DNA from: Lacisediminihabitans changchengi | GTDB lineage: Bacteria; Actinomycetota; Actinomycetes; Actinomycetales; Microbacteriaceae | DNA: 64,000 bases | Assembly (NCBI RefSeq): GCF_016634425.1 | Contig: NZ_JAEPES010000003.1 | Span: forward strand, 372,001-436,000 | Direction: 5' to 3' | Shown: piece by piece, positions 18,567 through 26,361 of the stretch | How positions within the stretch are numbered: position 1 is the stretch's first letter | Layout: each line of letters starts with the position of its first letter | The notes under the pieces: generated by a model | Told to the model about the DNA's origin: nothing | The model's input: the letters and a program-made list of their open reading frames with translations, nothing else | Databases searched by the model: none | Program-made: the position numbers and the translations under genes

Positions 18567-18640
18567 CGAATCGCGTCTGATCCGCTCCCGGGCGGGGAGC
18601 ATTGATTGCTACGATCATGCCCATGGGGATTGGGGAAGAG

Positions 18641-19597
18641 ATGCGCGTTGCCGTCGTGATCGAAGACGAGGTCGACATCCGCCATCTGCTGGAAGCGGTG
18701 CTGCAACAGGCCGGATTTCAGGTCATCGCGACCGGCAACGGGCCCGATGGCATCGAGGCGGTGCGTCATCACCAGCCGGCGGTGGTCACGCTCGATGTCA
18801 ACATGCCCGGCATGGATGGCTTCGAGGTCGCCCGGCGCATCCGAGCTTTCAGCGACACTTACATCGTCATGCTGACCGCTCTGCAGGACGAGATAGACAC
18901 GCTCGATGGCCTCCGCGCCGGTGCTGACGATTACCTGACAAAACCGTTTCGTCCTCGCGAGTTGCGTGCCCGCATCGAGGCGATGTTGCGCCGTCCGCGC
19001 AGCGCCGCCAACGCGCCGCCGGCTCCAGCGAGCATCCCGGCAACCATCGAGATCGCTCCGTCGGCGATCGCCGAGGCGGTGCGTGCGCAACCGCCCGTCA
19101 CCGAGCACCCCGTCACGGAGCACCCTGTCACCGAGCAGCGTGTGCCCGAACATCGTGCGGCCGAGCGCGCCAAGGCATCCCACGAGCGTCCGGTCGTTAC
19201 GTCGACCTTCGCCGCGGATGTCCGACCGCCCGATATCGATAACTACGTCGTCCCCAGCGGCGAAGGCTGGTTGGCGCACAACGGCCTTTCGCTGAACACC
19301 CAGTCCGGTGAGGTGTTCGTCGACGGTCGCGATGTCGTGCTGCTCCGCAGCGAGTTCGATCTGCTGGCGTCTCTACTCAAGTCGGGTCGCCGCGTGCGCA
19401 CGAAGCCCGACCTCGTGCTGCTCCTCCGTCGCGAAAGCTTCGTCACCACCCACTTCGTCAGCGACGCGGAGAAGCGCGCCATCGACGTACTGCTCGTCAG
19501 CCTGCGAAAGAAACTGGGAGAGAACTCCACTGAGCCGCGCTGGATCGAGTCGGTCGGAGCCGTCGGGTATCGCTCGACCGCTGACGACAGTCTCTGA
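18641..19597 (+). CDS. Two-component response regulator, OmpR/PhoB type with long linker
   Basis: The 318-residue protein (counting from ATG 18641) has a receiver domain (acidic pocket Glu8/Asp9, phospho-acceptor Asp52 in TLDVNMPGMDG, Thr79 in MLTA, Lys101 in LTKPF). An unusual linker of about 100 residues (113-213) carries three PVTEH repeats. The C-terminal winged-helix DNA-binding domain contains RSEFDLLASL, SDAEKRAIDVLLVSLRKKLG and RWIESVGAVGYR. ATG or TTG codons further upstream (18602, 18617, 18623) are possible, but GGGGAAGAG immediately before 18641 favours this start. The likely partner kinase is at 23119-24807, separated by other genes. Probable targets are the flanking polysaccharide genes (inference). 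Confidence 0.88.
   Translation: MRVAVVIEDEVDIRHLLEAVLQQAGFQVIATGNGPDGIEAVRHHQPAVVTLDVNMPGMDGFEVARRIRAFSDTYIVMLTALQDEIDTLDGLRAGADDYLTKPFRPRELRARIEAMLRRPRSAANAPPAPASIPATIEIAPSAIAEAVRAQPPVTEHPVTEHPVTEQRVPEHRAAERAKASHERPVVTSTFAADVRPPDIDNYVVPSGEGWLAHNGLSLNTQSGEVFVDGRDVVLLRSEFDLLASLLKSGRRVRTKPDLVLLLRRESFVTTHFVSDAEKRAIDVLLVSLRKKLGENSTEPRWIESVGAVGYRSTADDSL
19094..19138 (+). repeat. Three in-frame 15-bp repeats (PVTEH) in the response regulator linker
   Basis: Units starting at 19094, 19109 and 19124 read CCCGTCACCGAGCAC with a few silent or single changes and encode PVTEH, PVTEH, PVTEQ. Copy number could vary between strains without a frameshift. Confidence 0.75.
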
Positions 19598-19654
19598 GTC
19601 GCGGGTCCGGGATTTCTCGCTTCCGAGCGCAGTCCGCGAACGGTGTGACCCCGG

Positions 19655-21166
19655 TCAGACCCTGTAACCGCGGTGACGGCGCAGCAGCGATCCCAGCATG
19701 GTAATCGTCTGCGTGAACGTGATGACCCCCAGGATCGGCCACCCGATCCAGAGGATGGTCGACTGCACAACCACGTCAAGTTGGAACCACGTGAAGACCA
19801 GGATGGCCACGGCGAGGAGGAAGATGAAGACCGGAGCCAGGTGGGCGTTGCCAGAGCCACGCTCTGCCTTCGCCTGCGCTGCCCAATTGTCGACCTGCTT
19901 GCGACTGAGGAACTTGGTCCAGGCACGGAAGAAGTGTCCGAGACGGATGACCATATAGACCTCCGCCGGAATCACCAGCACCGCGAACAGGATATCGCGC
20001 CAGTTGCGCTTCTTCATCGACAGCGCGATGCGCAGGTTGAGCAGCACGGCGACCACCGGCGGGATCAGCCAGATCGGGCTGAAGACGAACGCGTGGATCG
20101 ACAGAGATGCCACAAGCAACACCAGGAACAGCACGCGGGTGACGCCGTTGACGGCCATAGACAGGTTTTCCAGCCACCGCAGGCGCAGATTCGGGTGGAG
20201 CGGCTGTCCCTTGGTGTCACCGCGCTGGCCCGGCCACATCAGCTCGATGGCGCCGAAATTCCACTTGACCTGCTGGGCGTCGAGACCGCGCAGGGTGGTC
20301 ATGCCACCGACATCCGCCCGTGCCTGGGCGCTGATCTTGGTGAGGAAGCCCGCGCTCTTGATCTGCAGCGACAACAGGGAATCTTCGACCTCGCTGTCTT
20401 TCACCCAGGGGGTCGACTGCTTGTTCTCGATCATCGCCTGGTTGAGCGCGCGCACGGAGAAGATGGAGAACTGCCCACCGAGCACCGCCATGTTGCGCCC
20501 GCGCAGCATATTCTGCATATTGAAGGCCGCGAACTGCGTGCGCTGGCCGGCGATCAGGAACGAGGGGATGACGCCGTGTACTCGGGTGTCGTCGATGCTG
20601 TAAATGGCGGAGATGCCGCCGATGCGGCTGTCGGAGTTGATCTCGTCTTCGAGTGCCTTCACGGCATCCGGCTCTGCGGTGGTGTCTCCGTCGACCCCCA
20701 GCAGATAGTCGCAGCCTTCGACGAGGGTGAAGCCGTAGTTGAGGGCGCCGACCTTCTTGTCGCGGTTCAGCCCGATGTCATGGACATAGACCTCGGTGCT
20801 CTGCTCCACGCCGTCGACGATGCGCGTGTGCGGCCCGGCGAACTCGCTGGCGATTCGCACCGTGTCGTCGGTGGTGTTGTTGACGATGACATGGATGACG
20901 TCGGGCACCCGCGTCTGCGCCAGCAGCGACTCGATGACCTCGGCGATCGATTCGGCCTCGTTGTAGGCGGGGATCACGCAGCCGATGGTGGTCTTCTCTA
21001 CATCGATCGACTCGACGCTCGCGATGAAGTCCGACGCGAGTGGGGAGACCTCTTCGTGGTACTGCACGTAGTTCTTGCGGAACGGGACGAGTGAATCGTG
21101 CGGCTCGACCGACGCATCAGGCGTGGATGTGACATCGTTCGACATGGTCGTGACACCGTTTCTCAT
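19655..21166 (-). CDS. Processive family-2 glycosyltransferase (cellulose/hyaluronan synthase-like)
   Basis: The 503-residue membrane enzyme has a cytoplasmic GT2 domain: nucleotide site IGCVIPAYNE, DxD-like LGVDGDT (Asp159, Asp161), acceptor-side EDSLLSLQ (Asp262) and QQVKW (298-302), equivalent to the Q(Q/R)xRW motif of processive synthases. From about residue 335 there are four or five membrane helices that could form the export channel. No PilZ domain follows, so direct c-di-GMP activation of the BcsA type is not expected. The product is probably a beta-linked polysaccharide, possibly glucan because a GH6 glucanase is close by. ATG 21166 is used; ATG 21145 is an alternative. It is divergent from the lipoprotein gene. 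Confidence 0.85.
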   Translation of the reverse strand: MRNGVTTMSNDVTSTPDASVEPHDSLVPFRKNYVQYHEEVSPLASDFIASVESIDVEKTTIGCVIPAYNEAESIAEVIESLLAQTRVPDVIHVIVNNTTDDTVRIASEFAGPHTRIVDGVEQSTEVYVHDIGLNRDKKVGALNYGFTLVEGCDYLLGVDGDTTAEPDAVKALEDEINSDSRIGGISAIYSIDDTRVHGVIPSFLIAGQRTQFAAFNMQNMLRGRNMAVLGGQFSIFSVRALNQAMIENKQSTPWVKDSEVEDSLLSLQIKSAGFLTKISAQARADVGGMTTLRGLDAQQVKWNFGAIELMWPGQRGDTKGQPLHPNLRLRWLENLSMAVNGVTRVLFLVLLVASLSIHAFVFSPIWLIPPVVAVLLNLRIALSMKKRNWRDILFAVLVIPAEVYMVIRLGHFFRAWTKFLSRKQVDNWAAQAKAERGSGNAHLAPVFIFLLAVAILVFTWFQLDVVVQSTILWIGWPILGVITFTQTITMLGSLLRRHRGYRV

Positions 21167-21202
21167 CAGCTTCCCGGGTGGACAGTCCAGGAGTACGGGC
21201 GT

Positions 21203-21222
21203 GGTAGACCTGTACGTCTACC
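21203..21222. promoter_or_regulatory. Operator-like inverted repeat between the GT2 and lipoprotein genes
   Basis: Perfect 7-bp arms GGTAGAC and GTCTACC are separated by CTGTAC. It lies 37 bp upstream of the GT2 start and 126 bp upstream of the lipoprotein start, so one bound regulator could control both genes. The neighbouring response regulator is a candidate, though OmpR-type regulators more often bind direct repeats. Confidence 0.5.
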
Positions 21223-21257
21223 ATCATCACAGGCGCATCGACGCTTTCCCACCCCCC

Positions 21258-21271
21258 TTTCGCGTGCGAAA
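21258..21271. promoter_or_regulatory. Second palindrome in the same divergent region
   Basis: TTTCGC-GT-GCGAAA is a perfect 6-bp inverted repeat located 77 bp before the lipoprotein start. Its role is unknown. Confidence 0.35.
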
Positions 21272-21348
21272 TCCGGCGCGGGACACTCGGCCACGTATTT
21301 CGGCGGAAGCCATGTATCCTCGCGGAAGCAGAGTCATCGGGGGGCATC

Positions 21349-21957
21349 ATGATCAGTCGGCGCGTCACCAGCACGGCAATCGCGACAATCGCGGCGTCGG
21401 CAGTCCTCCTGGGCCTCACCGGATGTGGTACTCCCCCGTGGTTGGACAAGGGATCCGCGTCCAGCTCCAGCCCCTCCCCGACCGCGAGCCCCACAATCCG
21501 CACCATCACAAACGATCTCGCCACCGGATCGACCAAGCGCGCGCTCACCGCGGGCAGCATCGGCCTGACGGTGAACTACTGGTCCGACCTAGCGATGGAC
21601 AAGTGGACGGCTGGCGCGAACAAGCCCCTGAGCTTCTCGTTGACCGGGGCACTAACCCCCGACGACGGCCAGCAGGTCTATCTTTCCAAGGTGAGCGCGG
21701 TGGTCGCGGTCTCGGACGGTAATAAGTCCCTGCCGGCACCCGCCCCGATCGCCGACCAGGCGAGCATCACGCCGGGCTATCTGATCAAGACCCCCTACAG
21801 CTACAGCCAGACGTTCGTGCTGCCCGCACTGGATCCGAAGGCGACGTCGGTGACGCTCGACCTCACCTACGAGCTGCTGCTGCAGTCGACGCCGACGTCG
21901 GCGCAGTACGCGAAGCAGACGGCCACCGACACCATAGTCATCGCGATCGCGCGCTGA
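21349..21957 (+). CDS. Predicted lipoprotein in the polysaccharide cluster
   Basis: The 202-residue protein has a basic start, a hydrophobic stretch and the lipobox LTGC with Cys26, so it should be lipid-anchored on the outer face of the membrane. A Ser/Pro/Thr-rich spacer (about 34-50) follows, then a compact domain of about 145 residues rich in beta-strand-like sequence (LSFSLTGALTPDDGQQVYLSKVSA) that I do not recognise. The start is supported by a G-rich sequence upstream. Its position, divergent from the GT2 synthase and convergent with the GGDEF-like gene, suggests a role in assembling, anchoring or sensing the polymer at the cell surface (inference). Confidence 0.75.
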   Translation: MISRRVTSTAIATIAASAVLLGLTGCGTPPWLDKGSASSSSPSPTASPTIRTITNDLATGSTKRALTAGSIGLTVNYWSDLAMDKWTAGANKPLSFSLTGALTPDDGQQVYLSKVSAVVAVSDGNKSLPAPAPIADQASITPGYLIKTPYSYSQTFVLPALDPKATSVTLDLTYELLLQSTPTSAQYAKQTATDTIVIAIAR

Positions 21958-21967
21958 TCAGATCCGG

Positions 21968-23122
21968 TCAGTCCGTGACCGCCTGTGCCGGCGGCGTCTG
22001 GGCAGCCACGCCAGCGATCGCTAGATCCAGCGCGGCCTGCGCGGCCGCGATGAGGTCGGGCTCCCGGTACCCGGCCTCGACCGTCGTTGCGGCCCCGATC
22101 GTGGCAACCGCGCGAATGCCGGTCACGCTATCCAGCGGACGGTCCACCAGGGCGTTCTGGATGTCATCGGCGACCCGCCGCGCATCGGCGACGACCGAGA
22201 TCACCGCGAACCGTCGGGATGCTACCTGGCCGACGACGGAACCGATGGGCGAGCTCTCGCAGGCCGCACGACCGACGGCAAGGATCGCCAAGTCGCCGAA
22301 TTCGCGTCCGAACACCGCGGTGAGATGGTCGAGATCGTCGACCTCGATCAGACTCAGCATGAGGGGTGACCGATCGATTCGAGCTCGACGGAGCCAATCC
22401 CGCAGCTGCTGATCGAAGAGTGCTGGACCGGCGATGCCGGGGATCCCCGACCCGCTCGTGTCCTTATCGTCCGCTTCAGAGGGAAGCGTGTTCCGCAGCG
22501 CCGACATGGAGATGCCGGCGACCAGGATGAGGACGATGACCACCATGCTGGTGGTGATCGAGCCGAACCAGTCGAGGAAGATCGGCGACCGGACACCCAC
22601 TATGGCCACCACCGCCGCGCGCACCAGGTAAAACAGCGCGGCGAAGGCGAAGATTGCGGTGAGCGCAGAGGCATTCGAGTCGTGGAGCAATCGGCCGCGC
22701 AGGGTCTCGACCGCCACGAGCGCTGCCAGTACCGCCACGAGTAGAAAGAAGGGCAGCGAGCCCGCCCACTGACCGTATGCCGGATCGTCGAGGTAGACGA
22801 CTGGGCCGGCCGCACTCGCCGCGATGGCCGCCACCCAGGCAAGACTGCCGCGGCCGTTGGCCACGCGACAACCGCTCCACATGATGGCGATCGCCGCAGA
22901 GAACGCGGCGCATCCGATGGCGTTGATGGTCCGAAGGTTGCCCTCGATGATGCCGGACACCCCGAAGCACATCACCGCGAGGATGCCGACCGCGAATGCC
23001 GCGCTCCACACCCGTCCGACCGCAGTGGTTCGGCCCAACACCGTGCCGAGGATGAAGGTCGCCCCGGTGGTGAGAAACACTAGCCCCTCGACCAGCGAGA
23101 GCGTGGTGGCATCCAGAATCAC
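21968..23122 (-). CDS. Membrane protein with degenerate GGDEF domain
   Basis: The 384-residue protein (GTG start) has about six membrane helices in the first 200 residues. A cytoplasmic domain with the diguanylate cyclase pattern follows: LFDQQLRDWLRRAR, LMLSLIEVDDLDHLTAVFGREFGD and a C-terminal AAQAALDLAIAG. The catalytic GGDEF loop is replaced by ASRRF (residues 301-305) and no RxxD inhibitory site is visible upstream of it. It therefore cannot make c-di-GMP by the known mechanism, but might bind GTP or a nucleotide, or act as a protein partner. Its start overlaps the stop of the histidine kinase by 4 bp (GTGA), so the two form an operon and may share a signalling path. Confidence 0.8.
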   Translation of the reverse strand: MILDATTLSLVEGLVFLTTGATFILGTVLGRTTAVGRVWSAAFAVGILAVMCFGVSGIIEGNLRTINAIGCAAFSAAIAIMWSGCRVANGRGSLAWVAAIAASAAGPVVYLDDPAYGQWAGSLPFFLLVAVLAALVAVETLRGRLLHDSNASALTAIFAFAALFYLVRAAVVAIVGVRSPIFLDWFGSITTSMVVIVLILVAGISMSALRNTLPSEADDKDTSGSGIPGIAGPALFDQQLRDWLRRARIDRSPLMLSLIEVDDLDHLTAVFGREFGDLAILAVGRAACESSPIGSVVGQVASRRFAVISVVADARRVADDIQNALVDRPLDSVTGIRAVATIGAATTVEAGYREPDLIAAAQAALDLAIAGVAAQTPPAQAVTD

Positions 23123-24807
23123 GGGGCTCCCATCACGGTTCCTGGGCCGACGACCGACGTCGCGGAGCCAAGCGAAGGAAGCACGATCTCGAATCTGGAA
23201 CCCACGCCCGGCTCGCTCGACACCAGCAGCTCACCGCCGTGCTCCGCGATGATCTCCGCGGTGATGTTGAGGCCGAGACCGGAGCCGTGCACGGAGGACT
23301 GGCGAGCAGATTCGGCGCGAAAATACCGCTCGAACAGGCGCTTCTGATCGGTCTCGGAGATTCCGACTCCGGTGTCCGATACCGCTATTCGCACGAATTC
23401 TCCGTCGTCTCGCAAGGTCACGCGCACCACTCCCCCTGGCCGGTTGTATTTGACCGCGTTGGTCAACAGGTTGTCGAGCACTTGGCGCATCCGCAGGGGA
23501 TCGACGACACACATTGCCTGGTCGTCGATGTCCGCCTCCAGCCGCAGACCCTGCCCCTCGATCATCGGCCGCTGCGACTCCACCGCTTCGTCTACCGTGT
23601 AGCCGACGTCGTAGGGCTGGAAGGTCATCGGGGCCCGCGCATCGGCTTGACTCGCCACGTGCATCAGATCGGACACCAGCGCGAGCAGCCGTTCGGAGTT
23701 TCGGTGGGCGATCCCGACCATCTTGCGGTTCTTTTCGTCGATCCCGTCGTCTTCGAGCACGAGCTCCAGGTAACCGAGGATCGAAGTGATCGGCGTGCGC
23801 AGGTCGTGCGAGACCGACGCCACCAGGTCATCCCTCGCTTCGACGGCGTCGAGCTCCCGCGTGATGTCGCGCACCACCACGACCTGGCCGTCGTATTCGC
23901 CGTCCGGCGTCGAGAGTGGCCGGGAGGTGACGGCATACGCTGCTCGGCGCGAGCCGGGCTCGCCGACCCAGATGGTCTCGTCATCGAACGACTCACCGCG
24001 CAGCGCACGGCCCATGGGGCGCTCCTCCGACGAGAACGCGGTCACCCGGTCAGAACGGTATGCCACGGGGTGCACGATGGATCCCGCCGGTGTGTGGAAT
24101 GTGGCGAGGGAGAGTCGATGCGCCTCGTTCATGAGCGTGAGGTTGCCCTCGCGGTCGAACGCCAGCACCCCGAAGCTGACCGCATCGAGAACCTCGTTGC
24201 GGAACAGCTCCTGCTTCCGCGCGCGGGCGTATGCCCGTTCCACGAGCTGCGCCTGTTGCTGGAGCAGGATGCGCTGGCTGATGTTGCGTCGCGCCGTGGC
24301 ATGAGTCGCCGTGGCCACGAAGGCGAGCGTCATGGGGAGAAGCAGGAGCACGACGTAGGCGGACCCTATCGTCGGCAACCCGGTGAGCGCCGTGCCGCCC
24401 CACAACAGCACCGTGGCGAACCCCACGCCGCCGATGGTCCCAGCGAGACCGTTGTGTCGTGCCATCCACATGATCGGCAGCACCAAAAGCAGGCCGGCAC
24501 CCAGTTCGGGACGCCCCTCGCGGACTAGCACGATCGCCACGATGTTGACGATAGGCAGGACGGTTGCAAAACGCGCGATCTTCTCCGACCAGGGGATCAG
24601 CAGCGCGTAGGTGGTCGCCACGAACTCCACGCCCAGGCCACAGAGGAAGATCGGCGACTCCAAAGCCTCCGAGTCGAGCGCGATGGCGAGGCAGGCAAGC
24701 ACCAGCATCGAGGCGGCGACCAACAGCTGCGACTGCACGACCGAGCGTCGCAGTCTCACCCGCCGACGCTCGTCAGACGTGCCGCTCTTCCCCCGAGTCT
24801 GGTCCAT
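23119..24807 (-). CDS. Membrane-bound PAS sensor histidine kinase
   Basis: The 562-residue protein has about six membrane helices (roughly 28-190), a short Gln/Arg-rich connector, a PAS domain (about 215-330, including AVSFGVLAFDREGNLTLMNE) and the kinase core. The phospho-accepting His334 is in SVSHDLRTPITSILGYLEL. ATP-binding motifs are DNLLTNAVKYN (N box), DTGVGIS (G1), RLFERYFR (F) and GSGLGL (G2). It is complete and likely active. The frame is open to 25050, but MDQTRG at 24807 is the sensible start because the sequence upstream overlaps sufT. It is the first gene of a pair with the degenerate GGDEF protein; the response regulator at 18641 is the nearest partner. Confidence 0.9.
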   Translation of the reverse strand: MDQTRGKSGTSDERRRVRLRRSVVQSQLLVAASMLVLACLAIALDSEALESPIFLCGLGVEFVATTYALLIPWSEKIARFATVLPIVNIVAIVLVREGRPELGAGLLLVLPIMWMARHNGLAGTIGGVGFATVLLWGGTALTGLPTIGSAYVVLLLLPMTLAFVATATHATARRNISQRILLQQQAQLVERAYARARKQELFRNEVLDAVSFGVLAFDREGNLTLMNEAHRLSLATFHTPAGSIVHPVAYRSDRVTAFSSEERPMGRALRGESFDDETIWVGEPGSRRAAYAVTSRPLSTPDGEYDGQVVVVRDITRELDAVEARDDLVASVSHDLRTPITSILGYLELVLEDDGIDEKNRKMVGIAHRNSERLLALVSDLMHVASQADARAPMTFQPYDVGYTVDEAVESQRPMIEGQGLRLEADIDDQAMCVVDPLRMRQVLDNLLTNAVKYNRPGGVVRVTLRDDGEFVRIAVSDTGVGISETDQKRLFERYFRAESARQSSVHGSGLGLNITAEIIAEHGGELLVSSEPGVGSRFEIVLPSLGSATSVVGPGTVMGAP

Positions 24808-24890
24808 CGGATGAAGACTACCGCGCAAGACCAGCGGTCGAGGAGCGTGGCGTCCACCCAGTCCGAGGGACGGATGCCGCGCGGCCGTGA

Positions 24891-25220
24891 CTACATCGAG
24901 AAGCCGAGGGCCCGCATCATGTCGCGACCATCGTCGGTGATCTTCTCCGGGCCCCACGGCGGCATCCACACCCAGTTGATGCGGAATTGCTCGACGATGC
25001 CGTCGAGCGCCTGAGCGGTCTCTTCCTCGATCACATCGGTCAGCGGGCACCCGGCCGAGGTCAGCGTCATGCTGATGATGAGTGCCTTGTACTCTTCGTC
25101 CCAGGTGAGGTCGTAGATCAGGCCGAGATCGACGACATTGACGCCGAGCTCGGGGTCGACGACATCCTTCAACGCCTCTTCGACCTGGTCGAAGAATTTC
25201 GGTTCCAGTGCGACGGCCAT
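24891..25220 (-). CDS. sufT: SufT/MIP18-family Fe-S assembly protein (DUF59)
   Basis: The 109-residue protein carries the DUF59 fold signature, starting DQVEEALKDVVDPELGVNVV and continuing DLGLIYDL, with the reactive-Cys motif TSAGCPLTD. It helps mature Fe-S proteins. It is the last gene of the suf operon, 2 bp after sufC. In M. tuberculosis sufT also ends the operon, but after sufS and sufU, which are missing here. Confidence 0.9.
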   Translation of the reverse strand: MAVALEPKFFDQVEEALKDVVDPELGVNVVDLGLIYDLTWDEEYKALIISMTLTSAGCPLTDVIEEETAQALDGIVEQFRINWVWMPPWGPEKITDDGRDMMRALGFSM

Positions 25221-25222
25221 GG

Positions 25223-25999
25223 TCAGCTCACGTTCTCTTCCTCGGCCACGTCGGTGAGGAAGCGGTCGTAGCCCTCGTTTTCGAGACGATCGGCGAGCTC
25301 GGGGCCGCCCTCCTCGGCGACGCGACCGTCGACGAAGACGTGGACGAAGTCCGGCGTGATGTAGCGGAGGATGCGCGTGTAGTGGGTGATCAGCAGGAGT
25401 CCGAGGTCGGTGTTCGCCTTGGCACGGTTGACGCCCTCCGACACGATCTTGAGCGCGTCGACATCCAGTCCGGAGTCGGTCTCGTCGAGTACGGCGAACT
25501 TCGGCTTCAGTAGTTCGAGCTGCAGGATCTCGTGACGCTTCTTCTCGCCACCGGAGAACCCCTCGTTGACGTTGCGCTCGGCGAAGGACGAGTCCATGCG
25601 GAGGTTCTTCATCGACGCCTTGACGTCTTTGCCCCAGGTGCGGATCGACGGCGCCTCGCCGTCGATCGCCGTCTTGGCGGTGCGCAGGAAGTTGGTCACC
25701 GCAACACCGGGGATCTCCACCGGATACTGCATCGCCAGGAACAGACCGGCGCGGGCGCGAGCGTCGACGGTCATCGCGAGCACGTCTTCGCCGTCGAGCG
25801 TGATCGAACCGCTGTCGACCGTGTACTTGGGATGCCCGGCGATCGTGTACGCGAGGGTCGACTTACCGGAGCCGTTCGGCCCCATGATCGCGTGGATCTC
25901 CCCGGTCTTCACGACCAGGTCGACACCCTTGAGGATTTGCTTGGTGCCCTGCTCGGTCTCGACGGAGACGTGCAGGTCCTTGATTTCGAGGACTGACAT
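25223..25999 (-). CDS. sufC: Fe-S cluster assembly ATPase SufC
   Basis: The 258-residue ABC-type ATPase has Walker A MGPNGSGKSTLAY, the SufC-specific signature FSGGEKKRHEILQLELLKP and Walker B FAVLDETDSGLDVDALK. It is the energy-giving subunit of the SufBCD scaffold in the cytoplasm. It follows the Rieske-type gene by 29 bp and precedes sufT by 2 bp. Confidence 0.96.
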   Translation of the reverse strand: MSVLEIKDLHVSVETEQGTKQILKGVDLVVKTGEIHAIMGPNGSGKSTLAYTIAGHPKYTVDSGSITLDGEDVLAMTVDARARAGLFLAMQYPVEIPGVAVTNFLRTAKTAIDGEAPSIRTWGKDVKASMKNLRMDSSFAERNVNEGFSGGEKKRHEILQLELLKPKFAVLDETDSGLDVDALKIVSEGVNRAKANTDLGLLLITHYTRILRYITPDFVHVFVDGRVAEEGGPELADRLENEGYDRFLTDVAEEENVS

Positions 26000-26028
26000 A
26001 ATTTGCTGCTTTCTATTCCGCGCCGTTT

Positions 26029-26361
26029 TTAGTCAACGACAACGGGCGTCGGGTCGATGTAGACGTCGCCGTCGACGATGCTGACTGCGAAGACGGGCAC
26101 CGGGTCGTAGGCCGGCAGGGTGAGCGGCTTACCGCTCAGAAGCGAGAATTTGGAGCCGTGAGCCCAGCACTCGAGGGTGTCGTCTTCGACGAAACCCTCG
26201 GACAGCGAGATGTCGCCGTGGGTGCAGACGTCGCCGATGGCGTGAACGGCCCCGGCGGAGTCCCGCACGACGGCGATGGCCGTGCCGTCGATGGTGACGC
26301 GCACGGCCGAGCCGAGCGCGACATCCTCTTCTGCACAGATCTTGATGGTGCTCACCGTCAT
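26029..26361 (-). CDS. Rieske-type ferredoxin in the suf operon
   Basis: The 110-residue protein has a single Rieske domain that ligates a 2Fe-2S cluster through C46/H48 (CTHG) and C65/H68 (CWAHGSKF). Small Rieske ferredoxins of this sort occur inside suf operons of many actinobacteria and are often annotated as a dioxygenase ferredoxin subunit. An electron-transfer role in cluster assembly is likely but unproved. Its ATG overlaps the sufD stop by 4 bp. Confidence 0.88.
   Translation of the reverse strand: MTVSTIKICAEEDVALGSAVRVTIDGTAIAVVRDSAGAVHAIGDVCTHGDISLSEGFVEDDTLECWAHGSKFSLLSGKPLTLPAYDPVPVFAVSIVDGDVYIDPTPVVVD

Noticed and set aside
19655..21166. Direct c-di-GMP control of the GT2 synthase through a PilZ domain
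   Set aside because: The protein ends with membrane helices and a short basic tail. No PilZ RxxxR or (D/N)xSxxG motif is seen.
21968..23122. Active diguanylate cyclase
   Set aside because: The catalytic GGDEF loop is ASRRF, which lacks the metal-binding acidic residue.
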